Program-made: the position numbers and the translations under genes
In this document: piece after piece, positions 11,241 to 25,288 of the stretch
Position numbering within the stretch: the first letter of the stretch is position 1
How the letters are laid out: the number at the start of each line of letters is the position of its first letter
Assembly (NCBI GenBank): GCA_026874595.1
Contig: CM049312.1
Location: forward strand, 65,750,929-65,814,928
Direction of reading: 5' to 3'
From: Sipunculus nudus
Lineage: Eukaryota > Annelida > Sipuncula > Golfingiida > Sipunculidae
Length of the DNA: 64,000 nucleotides
The notes under the pieces: model-generated
Told to the model about the DNA's origin: nothing
Databases searched by the model: none
The model's input: the letters and a program-made list of their open reading frames with translations, nothing else

Positions 11241-14200
11241 CTGTAAAAATAAAATGATAAAACTAGAGTTTTTACCTAAAAAATTAAATTAAAACAGAAT
11301 TTACTTATTTTATAATGGAAATAGAAAACGAGCAGTCAACAAGCGACTTAATGTATCCGCCAAAGCACAGAGGCATGAGTAAGGTAAGGCATTGAATGTT
11401 TCTGACGTGACATGACTCCAATTTTGTGGCATCTGAGATGCCAATTAAACTCCTCAAATATATATATATTTTTTTCCAAAAAAAAGACAAATAGATAGAA
11501 ACTAGATTAAATTGACTGTAGGTGGCCCAACCAAGCATTCTTGTATACAAGTTAAACCATTCAAAGCTCTTTGGACATGCAAATTTTCAGGTGTATACAT
11601 CAAATCACTTCTGAGAAAAGGCAATATATTCTACAAAAAAAAAGGTAAGTGACACCACCTGTCTGGTCTATGATGGATGTACACTATGTGAAACATTTGT
11701 AGGTGTCACCACTAGGCTTCTGTACATGATGGAGATATCCAAAATCTTTGGACATGAAATTTCAGGCTGATACAATAAATCAGTCCTGAGATAAATGCAT
11801 GAACCTATTCTACAAATAAGTGATTGCAGGTGGTGAAACTAGTCTCGTGTTTGTGAAATCTAGCAATGTCGAATGAACGTGCAAAATTTCAGGCCAAAAC
11901 ACTGATCCACTTATGAGAAATAGTGCAGGCCTGCAAGAGATAAATGACCAAAAAAAGAGTAAGTGCTCTGTAAAAAAGAGCAGACTTCTTGGAAATAAAC
12001 AGAGTGAAAAAAGAGTAAAATTAGCATGAATTCCACATTTTTTATCACAGACTGAATAAAGATGTACTTCACATATACTACAAGTACAAATGTTCATATA
12101 TATTTCGTTCCCAAAGTCATAAACATACATGATGCACAACCCCCTGCATGAAGCAAAGGGCATTTCTCACAGGTTGTGACACAAGAACATTTGCACACAT
12201 AAAAAACAATTCTTGTTCTACCTAAACTGTAAAAGCAGGGAAGAAAAAGTATATATTGGAATTCTTTCATTAAAAAAAATAAGAGGAAAACAAGGCCTAC
12301 AGGCATAACGAGAACCTGTGCAGTTTGATATACATCAGGTATAATGCTTCCATTATAACATGCTGGACTATTTTTTTAAAAATACTTGACTACTTTTCAA
12401 GTACATGTGTGGCACGTAAATGTACATTGCAAGTACGAAATATTTTGGACCCGAGTACAAGTACCAATAACAAAAAAGTCCTTGGCACTTGTCATTGGCA
12501 AGTCAGCCAAACCCAGATGTTTCCTTAGCTACAACCTACACTGCTTACCAGTGGTATACAAAACAACAAGAAGTCACGGATGACCAGCACATCTTCAAAG
12601 AGTGGATTAACACCATCAACATGATAAAGACAAAGAAATGCAACATTCTTCTTCTGGTGGACAGCTGCCCAGCACATCCTCCTGTTGATGTCAGCAATGT
12701 TTCTGCCACCAAACACAACCTCCAGACTCCAGCCTTGTGATGCAGGAATCATCAAGTGTTTCAAGGGGCACTGTAGGAAGCGTTTACTTTGCCATATCCT
12801 GCTGAAAATGGATGAAGCAAACCAAGCAACTGAGCTGGCAAAACAGGTAACCCTGATAGACTGCATTCTGTGGGTGGACATAGCTTGGCAGCGTGTCCCT
12901 GTTGACAGTATCAGGGAGTGTTTAGCCAAATGTGGCACCGGAAAAAAAGACAGTCCAATCATACAAGAGGAACAACCAGATGCTGCACTTCTACCAGTTC
13001 TGGAGGGATAGGAATGGGAGGAGTATAACAATTTTCTTGAAGCTGAACAGACTACCACAGACTTCATAGAAGGCACAGAAAAGGCAGAAAAAGATGTAGA
13101 TGAACCAGAGGACGAAGAAGATTAAACTGTCCAGCCAGCATCAAAAGTAACTCTGATGCTCTTCAGTCCCTGTAGAGCCTGGACGCCTTTGCTTTACAGA
13201 ATGAGATGCAAGATCTGCTGAAGCTGATGGACCAGGCAGAGGATATGATGGAGAAAAACAAGTGGACAACCCTGAAACAAGCAAAGCAGAGCAAGATTGA
13301 TTAATTTTTTTAAAGTTAATATTGTTGTTAACTTGTAAATATTGTTGTAAATATCTAGATTTATTTTGATGTTTATATCCTGCTTCTATTTGTAAAATAA
13401 ATAAATAAATGTTTATGTAGACATATATGCCTTGGTTTTCTTTGTTTGCTTCATGCTGAGACTTAAAGACCACCTGAGACTTAAGACCACCTGTGACTTG
13501 AGACCGCTTTTTGTGTGGCACATAAGGTGGTCTTAACTCTCAGGTTTTACTGGATATACCTAATTTTAGACAAATACATTGAACCACTCCAGAGATATGA
13601 GCAATTTTCACCAAAAGCAAACATAGGGAAGGCAGCCACACAAAAACAATTGCAGATGGCCAGTCTTGAATATAAGAAGGAGGTATCCTAGATCTATGGA
13701 CAAGCACAATTTCAGGCCAATACGGCTAATCATTCCTACGAAAAGGACATTCATTTATACTATGAAAATGGTAAGGTAGATCATGCCACCTGTCTGCATT
13801 AAGAGAAAACTCTCCAAGATCGATGGACATGCCAAATTTCAGACCAATACAATGAGCCACTCCTGAGTCCTGAGATATGAGCAATTTTCACTGAAAGCAA
13901 ATATACGGATAGACACCACACAAAAAAGATTGCTGATGGCGTCACCAGTCTTTAATATAAGATGGAGGTATCCAAGATCTATTGACAAACACAATTTCAG
14001 GCCAATCTGTCAATTAGTTTTTGACATATAATGATCAAAGTACTGTCAAGTGGCAATGATGGGGTATTAAAAGGCTTGAAAACAGGAAAAGACCAGAAGG
14101 TTGCACCAACCAGCGCAGGGCCTTAGTGCTAGTGGTGGGAGATGGTTCCTTTTTCATAATCAATTTTCGGTTTGAGCAAACTGATCGATGATAAATTATT

Positions 14201-15652
14201 AATTGGTTTAGACAAAAACAAAGAAATATGCAGTTATCTGTGAAACTGTACTCTCTTAACCCAGCCCGTATGTCTTAGTAATTCTAGCTTATGAAAAAGA
14301 AGTCTTTGCTTTTTTTATATTTTCCTATTATCACTTAGATATGCTTTTCAAAGTTTCATTTTGATTAATTATTATAATCAAGAATTAAACCACAGTCCAG
14401 GACATCTACTTGCTGGCCCTCATGAATACTCCTGCGTATCATTTAACTTCACCACCAGCAAGGACCTTCATTTTATAAAAATAATGACTGCCGACATGCA
14501 TACTGGTTTCACAGGCCCACCAGGACAATTACAGGCCCATATACTGTTTTATAAAAATTTTTTAAAAAAGTAATTGAAAGCTAAATATATGATTAATCAT
14601 GCGGCAGTGGCACCTGGCATCAATTGGAGAGATTATTTCTATGAGAATCTCGCAGAATTAGCATAGACCTGTAGAATTATGGAGCATTTTAACGCCATAT
14701 CGCCTATATTTTGCTATGAACATCTCGTTAGAAAACTCTCCGCTAATTTATCAGCTCCCTGCCAGCTCATAGATGTTTAATAAGTCCTCCGTTCTCTCAT
14801 CTACCGTGTCATACTCAGTAAGATACGGAGGTTATTCCGGAACACATGCAGACTCATATGAAGCACGGAATGTTGTAAAAATGGAAGAATAATGTTTGCC
14901 TATAACAAAAAGACATTCTGGAAAAAACAATCATGAGTATGTTTGAATCGATAGTTGCCTTTGGTAATCGAGCGCTTGAAAGTGGCAGCAAACCGATTGA
15001 CTTTCAAAAAAGCTGGATGATCGGCCCACCACTACCTAGTGCACACCCTGCATGACATAACTAAATTAGTTACAAGTAGTAAAGTAGGAATACCTGAGAA
15101 ACCAGCGCCAATTACTATATTCTTCCATGTGGGATGAGTATCAAGAATAAAATCTTCATCTGGTGTCATCTATAAAGAATGTTTGAAAATTATTTTATGT
15201 AACATTTTTGCCACAGAATTGATCCAGGTAATAACTGAGGTATATGGCATGAACTATGTTTTAAACAATTTGTGATTACATAAACATCCCTGTACACTAA
15301 AGTAGGTTATACCATGTTAATATTTGCCTGGTAACAGAAGCTCAACCATGTATAAGATAATACAGATAATACATACCTCCATGTATACAGATAACAAAAT
15401 AAATGAGTATTTTACAAGCTCAATATATTTTATACCTTCATATTAAAGTACATATATATTCCATAATATTTAATAGAAGAAAAAAATTACATTTATTAGA
15501 ATAAAGTGTATCCTTATTTTCATCTGTGGAACACCAGGAATTGTGTATTAATGTATTATTTACTCAATGCACCTGCCTTATACTAATAATAATAATAATA
15601 ATATATAGTATTTATATAGCGCCAAATTCTCTGATGGTCAGACTCACAGCAC

Positions 15653-15691
<39 letters not shown>

Positions 15692-18600
15692 CCACATACA
15701 ATGTCATGGAAATCTACTCCCTGTGCCTGACCCAACAAAAAAAATGATGCATTTTAATTACCAAAAGCTTGCCGAAAGATATACGTTTTTAAATTAGTTT
15801 TAAATAATACAAGAGTTGGAGATTTTCTAAGTGTAATGGGAAGTGAATTCAAATTTTTGGGGCTATGAAATGGAAGGAACGTTCTTCAATTTTCATATTA
15901 CACTTCGGTACTTTAAGAAGATTTCCGCCAGCCGAGCGCAGTGTACGCTACGGCCGATAGGTTATTATTTTTTCAGTCAAATATGATGGAAGTGAGTCAT
16001 CAAAATGGCGGTAAACAAAAACAACAACTTTGTATTGTATGCAGTACTTGACGGGAAGCCAATGGAGCTGTTTGAGCAGCGGGGTGACGTGGTCAGTCTT
16101 ACGCGGCTTCTTAAGAATGAGACGTGCAGCATTATTCTGGACCATCTGCAGCTGCGAGACTCGCTCTGTAGGTAACCGAGCACAAACTGAATTACAGTAA
16201 TCCAGGCGAGATATTACTGTGGCGCAAATGAGCCGACAGCATGCATTAATAGAGAGGAAACACCGGATTGAAGCTATACAGCGGAGCTCGAGAAAGGTCG
16301 CACGACATATACTACTATTATAATTATGATTATCAAAGATAACGATCAATCTTAACACCTAGATATTTCACTGAATTTTGAAAAGGAACAGTGCAGCCCC
16401 AAATGCTTATAGACTTACTGACTTCATCCTTAGAAGGGGTTTAGATCCGACAGGCATAATTTAGTCTTGTCAGTATACAATGTCAACCCCCCTTTTAAGA
16501 AAATTATGCAATCCATGAACATCAGACAAATACTAAATTAACCTGTTTTACCGTGTATATGCATGTTTCTTTAGTGCTTGGTGTATCTTCTAACCCAGGG
16601 AGCCGTTTTCTCACAAAGTCTTGTACCTTCATTAAGTTCTCCTGGAGCTCACCAGGGGGCACTTTATCCCTTCTGTCCGGATGTATGTCTGGTCCCCAGT
16701 GTAAACACACCTGAAGAATCAGTCCTTACAAACTGAACAGGTAAATTTATGTATACAGTGAAACCTCCATTATGTGGGCTACCTTGGGACTAGGCCAAAT
16801 TGCCAACTTTAAACAGGTGCCCACTAAATGGAGGTCATGAATGCAACATAAATAATAATAAAGATGTAAATTAAACTGTAAATGAAAAACATTAATTGTA
16901 AAAAATAACATATTAATATTTTACAGGAAAGTACAGTCAATGCAGAATTTTTGTATAAGTTTTAATTTTAAAAGCTCACATTATAAAGTAACCATTCTAT
17001 GGCCTACTTATCTGCTAAATGCATACTTTTACGTCGCCACATATAAAATCACACAAGCTCATGTTTAACTAATTATAAGTCTATGCATGTACACTTCTTT
17101 AAACTAATCATTATCATTTTATCACCATGTATAATTCACTTATGCCAATAGGAGATTATTTTACTGAAAAACTTTTTTAAAGTGAATTAACTTTTCCTAG
17201 GAGTCTCACCTGATTCAAAATCCTATAAGTTTACAACCATCATACATTAAGTGAACAACATTTACTAATTACACAGACACATATGGTACCTACTTACATT
17301 CACAAACTATAATAAACATAGCATAAACATAAAACAAAAATAAAATTATATAGTTTTGAATTGTGTACAAATTCAGGCTTATGACAGGTAAAAAAAAATA
17401 AAACTTCAGAAACTAATCCATGACTACTTGTTTATAATTGATTTATTAATTAATTACTGAAATTTACATTCTAAAAGATGAATTCTAGTAATATAATACA
17501 TGCTGAATATGCAACCAACTGTGCCAAGTGCAAGTGCCACTGGGGCACTGGGAGTGCCACATATGCATGCAAGCTTTTTGATTGAAAAGTGCAAAGACAC
17601 AAAGGTAAGAGGTATATTAAAAAGGTATATTAAAATTTCACACATTTGCAGTTAAACTTTCATTAAACGTTTGGCTACTGAGCTGTGCTGAACAGAAGAA
17701 AAACAACCTGACAGTTAAACAGTGGTTATAATGAGTATTTAGTGTACACATGATATCCTTAACTCAGTTTTGGTGTCAGGAAGCAGTAATTTTGTAGAAT
17801 GCACATCATTCAGTTAGAGTGCTAGAGTGCTAGTCAAGAGTCCAAGCAGAATCTATTTATTAAAAGAAATTTTAGATGGAAATTTAAAATAAGCATTAGT
17901 ATTTAAAGGGGCCCAATATCATGTTAAGTATATTGAATTAACACAAAAAATGCCTTCTTCCCTTTTAAATAAATCTGTATCAGCCATAAATATTGCCTTG
18001 ATCCATTTGCCTTATCATGCACACAAGTGTTTAAAACAGTGGACCGGGCTCTATCACAGGTGTCAATATAAACACAGCAAGTGGGGCCATGTGCATCGCA
18101 GAGAAGCAACACCTGTCAATCAGGAAATGCCCTGACTTGGCCAAAAAAAATGTAATACATGGTTCGCTGGGTGAAACACATGTTGCAGCTTACAATCAGA
18201 CCTCAGGTCACTCGGCCTTATGGTAAACAGACACACTTTTAATGTGTTTACCAACACGCAGAGCCTTAACAAGGTGTTAAACAGCTGTATGCGAGGTACA
18301 AGGAGACTGTGAGCTGGGTTGGTTTTGCTAGGAAACTTTTGTACAAAGCAAACATATGAACTTATAGTGTGCAAGAATAGGCATAATATTATTATGAAGT
18401 GGGAAAGGGTGTATTTGTGGCTTCACTTTGTATGTTTGGGGGATTGTTTCATTATTTAAAAATCCAAATTTACTTCAGAAACAATAAAGAACAATTATGG
18501 TTTCAGTATGTTCTGATATTCAGACAGAGCCAAAGAATTATTTATGGTTATCAGATGACCAAGTATCTATAATGGTAATTCAGTATGTCTGTAGAGCCTT

Positions 18601-21600
18601 ATTATACTCTCGCAAAATAGCTCTAAATTGGTTTCTGTGATGGGTTTATCAAATCATGTTCATACGAGTCTGTAAATAGGACTTCCAGGACATCTATAAC
18701 TGGATGTATGTCGGGTCAGACTTGGGATTTTCCATAGAACTTTTATCAAATAGATTCTGGTGAAAACTTATAAAGTGCACTTACAACTCTGATATAATTG
18801 TGACCTACTTTGGGTCATCCAATAAGGTTTAGCTTTTATGACGAAATGCAGAAATATGGATATGTATGTCTCATATGCCATATGACAGCTCTGTAACAAA
18901 ACTATCTGTAGTGCGCGCTTTGTAGACAGACTGAGCAGTTCTCTCAGCAGCTTGCTATTGCATAAAGACTTCTATCATCAAACTGGTCTTGGAACATTGT
19001 CAGCCAAGCACATCAGCACCTGCTTGTGATACATGTGGGGACATCCCCAACCCAACTTTCGTATCATTATAGCCCCTGATTATGTCCTTTTAAAGTTAGT
19101 TTACACATGATTTTTACTTGAAAGTTTCATTATATTTAGCTCCAAATGCAGAGCTAAAGCCTGGTATATAATCTTTTTTAAATATTCTGTTAAAATTTCA
19201 CACATATCAGTATATATATATATATATATATATATGTCTTCATAGAATATGCCAAGAGCTTCCCTTTAACTGATCTCGAGGAGGACTTGGTCTGATTTTT
19301 CAAGTCTTTACCTCAATGTCGGAGTTTTAGTCCAGTACCCTCCCGTCCCTCAAGTCTGATTCCAAGGGAAAAAGGGACTCAAGTCTAGACTCAAAGTCTG
19401 ATTCCCTAAAAAAGGGACTCAAGTCTAGACTCCGAGTCTGATTCCCTTAAAAAGGGAGCATATAAGCTCACAATGGTTCACTCGAAATTGAATAAAATGT
19501 TTACAAACAAAAGCAAGGCAATGATGCCACACCATCGCATAAGCTCACATTGGTTCACTCAAAATTGAGAAAAATAATGCCACACCATCATATAAGCCTA
19601 CACTGGTTCACTCAAAATTTAATAAAATGTTTACAAACAAAAGCAAGGTAATGATGCCACACCATCTCATAAGCTCACATTGGTTCACTCAAAATTGAGA
19701 AAAATGATGCCACACCATTGTATAAGCTCACACTGGTTCACTCACAATTGAGAAAAATGATGCCACACCATTGCATAAGCTAACACTGGTTCATTAACAA
19801 GTGGCCCATGGGCCATGACGCTCAGCTGAATTCAAGGAATGTTGAAAAATGAGCAAAATGACTGCCAGAGTGCAAACAAATCATGAATTTTGTGAAAAGT
19901 CCTTAAAAATGGGTTTCAGTTGGCTTTTGGACAGATGACAACTTCATTTGAAGGTCTCATAAAAAGAAAAAACAAGGGACCCATGGGTCTCCGCGCTCAG
20001 CTGAAGTTTGAAATTTTTGCAAATGCAAAATATGCAAAATATTCTATTGTAATGTTTTTCATTTATATAAGCATATGAGAAGCTAAGAGGAAAAGGGCCC
20101 TCCTTCTTGGTTATAGTAAAGTTCTAAATATATGATTACAAACTAATACTCTGACAAGACTGTCATGAAGAAAACAGTAACAGTTTTGAGATACTGTGAT
20201 GCATATGAAAAATTTACAGATGGACAGGCAAGTGGACAGAATGGACTACCTTTATTTCACTTTCAAGAGAATAATGCATTTAAGTTTATATACAAGCATA
20301 TCCACTTTTTCCATTAATAGTTTTTATCTGATTAATTTTTTTTTATTTACAAGTTTTATAAATTTGTAATTAAAAACAAGGGACCTATTGGTCACGACGC
20401 TCAGCTGTTATATATGATAAAAAAATATTATTTAGAAATGAGGCACATGCTAGTTTTGTGTGGTAATAAATATAAGCTGTATTATGAGTTGTTGTTGTTT
20501 AGCTTATGTATGATTTTGATAGTACCTTTGGAGACAGGGAAGAGGATTGATTTCATTTATTTTATTAACAAATGGAGTACTATTGTCACACAGATTTTGA
20601 CTTGGCAATATAAATTATAAGCAGAACATATTATATAAGAGTTTAACTATTTATTAAAAAAAATACAAATATTGTCCCAAATATAATTTTTATTAAAAAT
20701 AATAAGAGAATCATATGATTTTTTAAAATGAAATATAACTGATATGATTATTAAAATAATATTAAAGAATATTTTAATGAATGCATTCATGAATACATTT
20801 TGAAAGTATTTGCACGAGTATTCATATATTTTCATTTTTACCTGAATTCCCATTCTTTATGCAAGAAATTTTATAATGGAGTACAAAATCATATTCGTAT
20901 TTAAATACAATTACAAAGTATTTGCACCATGTCTGGAATTTATTCAGTTTTCACCAAACAATGATGTTGAGAATCCAGAATATACAAAATTCACACATTT
21001 AAATAATGATCATAAGTACCTGGTTTTATGGCTTTTATTTATATTAAAAAATAACTGTAAAAAATTCATTTTGGACTAATTTCACATCAATGTACACACT
21101 AGACACAGCAGGAATCTAGATTAATATTATCAACTGCATCTTTGTCTAATTTCCTTCATATGATCCCTAATGATTAGTAATGAATAATATGATTTACTTC
21201 TTTATCATTAAAATTGAACTGAAAAATGCCATAGGTGACTGCATGGTGTTATTTGGAATATGTGACATTCTACCCATCGATACAAGATTCTTATATCATC
21301 AGTAACTGCAAGTTAATTTCCTGTTATTATTAACTAACAAATTCCTTTTCTTTTTTTCTTTAATTTGTTATTTAAAACCAATAAAAATTTATTAATTTAT
21401 TGTTTTTTGTTATGTTCTTGGTAAAAACTACTAGATGAGTTGGGTTGGACAACTGGATCAACTGTGGCTTGCCATAAGCTGCCTGGATTCCATGTATGCC
21501 TCGCCTCAAGCGTGCATAATTTGATGAAAGGTCAACAAGGTCAACATACAGGTGACTCAAGAGGGGCTGGAGAGAGCCAAAGTCTGACAGGGTCTCATAA

Positions 21601-24600
21601 AAAACATTAATAAAAGCTACAATTTTTGGCCAATTTCTTTCAGCTTTCTAAACTAAAAAGCTGAAATGCTTATGTGTGCATGATATGAAAATTATATCAA
21701 CAGTGCTCACGGGAAACAAACGTGCCATGGTCACAGTTGGGCAAAATTTAAGGTACTAATTTTATATTTATACTAAATAAAATTTGAAAAATTCAGAACT
21801 AATTTTGGGTATTCAATTGAATCTTGATTAAATAATGTTACATCCCTGACAAAAAAAATCTCTAGCTTCAGCAATGCTCTTGTTAAGGGAGTAAATATAT
21901 TTCTTGATTTTTTTACAAAGTGCATTATGTTTGGGCCCATAACTTAAAACAATTACACAATACTGACATCATTCTGGCATGTGCATAGAGAATGAAAAAT
22001 ATGCATATTATTTATGATTAAAGTCAGATCAGTGGTTTTGATATTAGGCAGTCTTGAAGTGTAACAATGGGTTTTTAATGGAAAAATGAAGTTTTTCCTT
22101 AATATCTCGAATGTCCTAGTGACCAAATTTTTGGCATGGTAGGGCATTTTGGAGACATCTAACTGTATGCCGAATTTAAGGAACTTAGAGCTGAAGCTGG
22201 GGAGCTGAGCTCTTGCAAACTGCATAACACTAGCTTGATGTAAACAATATGCAGTTAAAGAAAATAAAACTGCAAATCCTCTACTTCTTTGGGACACCGT
22301 AAAATGTAGAATTAGGGGAGCATCAATATCTTTTGGTGCGCATAAAAAAAAACAAAATCTCAATCACTTAGCTGCACTTGAAGACAGTCTTAAAATATTA
22401 CAAGTTGAATATGAGGAAAATCAAAATGATACTATTCTAGAAAAAATAGAAAATGTAAAAAGAGATATTGAAAACATCATTAATATTAGGACACAAGGCG
22501 CCATAATTAGAAGCAAAATAAAATACTTTGAGGAAGGAGAAAAAAATACTGCGTACTTTTTAAATATGGAGCGTAGAAACGCAAGCAGACATACAATAAC
22601 TAAATTAAAAATCGAGGATAGATTGGTGACAAATCAAAACGATATTTTAGAAGAGCAGGAAAAATTTTATAAAAATTTATATACAAGTAATCCATCTAAC
22701 TTACGTCCAGAAATACAGAATGAATTTTTCATTGAGAAAACGATTAAGTTGACTAAAGAAGACTCTGATAAGTGCGAACAAGAGATAACTACTAATGAAA
22801 TTTTTAATATACTTAAAACCTCTCCATTAAAAAAGTCACCGGGAACAGATGGATTTCCCGCAGAGTTTTATCGAATATTCTGGCCAGATATCAAAGAGTT
22901 ATTAATGGAATCCTATAATTATGCTCTAGAACTCAAACAATTATCCATTACTCAAAGACAAGGGGTTATTAGTCTTATCCCCAAAAAAGACAAAGATCCA
23001 ACACAGCTAAAAAACTGGCGGCCTATAACCCTCTTAAATTTTGATTATAAATTACTGGCAAAATGTTTAGCAGAAAGGTTAAAATCTGTGTTACCTTCTT
23101 TGATTAATAATGACCAGACTGGTTTCTTAAGAGATCGCTATATTGGGGAAAACATAAATAGAACAATGAGCATAATGCATTATGCGAAACTTAATAAAAT
23201 TAAATCTTATTTAGAAACAATCGATTACGAAAAGGCTTTTGATTTTTTAGAATGGGGTCACATATGGAAATGTTTAAAATATTATAATTTTGGGGAAACG
23301 TACATTAGTTGGATTAAAACACTTTATAACCAATCTCAAAGTTGTATAACAAATAATGGTCACATTTCAAAGTTCTTTCAGATATCCAGAGGAGTTCGCC
23401 AAGGTTGTCCACTCTCTCCTTACCTTTTCATTTTATGTGTTGAACAACTAGCTCAAAATATCAGAAATAACAAAAAGATAGTTGGAATTAAAATTGATCA
23501 ATTTGAACACAAAATAAGTCAATACGCTGACGATACCACGCTGTATCTCTCGGGAGATATTGAAACATTTCATGAAACTTTACGAACCTTAGAAAACTTT
23601 AGAATATTGAGTGGTCTGCGTATAAACAGAGACAAAACAAAGGTAATGCCATTGTATAATCATAATAGAAATAAAGAACAAATTGAACAACTAGACTTGA
23701 AGTGGACAAAAGGTCCAGTTTCCATGTTAGGAATTGATCTTTACATAGAGTTTGAGAAAATAATGGAATTTAACTACAAATCAAAGCTTGATAAAATATC
23801 CAATATCATAATGAGCTGGTCAAAAAGATTTATTACGCCTTATGGGAAGGTTATAGTTTTAAAATCCTTAGTAATGTCGCAGTTAGTGTATCTTCTGTCT
23901 GTGCTACCAAATCCAAAAAGAAAATATTTCAAGAAGGTTGAGCAGAAGGTATATAAATTCTTGTGGGATAATAAACCAGACAAAATGAAGAGAAGCAATA
24001 CAGTTGCACCGCGTGAATTAGGGGGATTAGATATGATCCACATAGAGAGCCAGGCACAAGCACTTAAAGTCGCTTGGGTAAAACGGCTGTTAGACAGAGA
24101 ACAAATAGATGGTTGGCGCCATTTGGTAAATTTTCAATTTAGAAGACGGGCAGAATTAATATTTAAAAGCAACCTTAACGTGAAACATGCTCTTGCATTA
24201 CATTTACTATTAAGCGATTTTTGGAGAGATGTTCTTGTATGTTGGTGCAGGATAAACTTCAGAAGTCCACAGCTTAACAGTAGTCTCTTGAAGCAGATAA
24301 TCTGGTATAATTCTGATATACAGGTCGATTCTAAACCCCTTTATCATAAAAAGTGCATCAAACAGGGAATTCTTACATTTGCGGATATACTTAATCAAAG
24401 CGAGGGAATTTATAAGTTTTTAACATATGAGGAACTAAACACAAGATATGGAATGTATTTAAATTTTCTTGAATATTTACAATTAAGACATGCTATACCA
24501 AAGGAATGGATCGTAAAGGTCAATTTTGAAAACAGAATAGAAGTTATGACTATTTTAGAGAAGATTAGAGACATGAGGAAAGTATCTAAATTTGCATACA

Positions 24601-25242
24601 AAATTATAGTGGAGAACGTTTATACTTTAGCTGAAAACTCAATACAGAAATGGAATGAACAATTGACGATAGACAGAACAGAAATATTCAAAGCCTATAA
24701 ATATATTTATAGTGTATCAAACTGGGTAAGGTTGCGTTTTTTACAATATAGACTTCTACATAGACTTCTGCCCACGAATGGATATCTATTTAAATTAAAA
24801 ATTAAGGAAACGGAGAAATGTGGTTTTTGTAATAATGAGGTAGAAACTTTAGTTCACTTATTTTGTAATTGTAAGGTGTCTAAGGATATATGGTCACAGT
24901 TGACAATGTGGTTAAAAGGATTTGAGGTAAAAACTCCAATCCTAACAAATAAGCAGATCATACTTAATATGTCTGGGTTAAAGTGGTTGGATACTATTGT
25001 GTTGATTTCAAAATGGTACATGTATTCATGCAGATGTAAAAATATTATGCCTTCAGTTAAGAGCCTTCAACAACGGATTAGAATGGTATATGGAATAGAA
25101 GAGCAAATTGCACTTAGAAATAACAAAATGGCAGATCATGATAGGAAATGGTGTAATGTTAAATGTGCTCTGTAACACTGTTATTTAATTTGCTGTATGA
25201 CTTCAAGACTGATTGATTGTAAAATTTGTTTGGAATAAAGCT

Positions 25243-25288
<46 letters not shown>

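Noticed and set aside
16756-16767. CAGTGAAACCTC, a pogo/Tigger-like terminus
   Set aside because: No matching inverse terminus was found within the next kilobases, so an element cannot be bounded.
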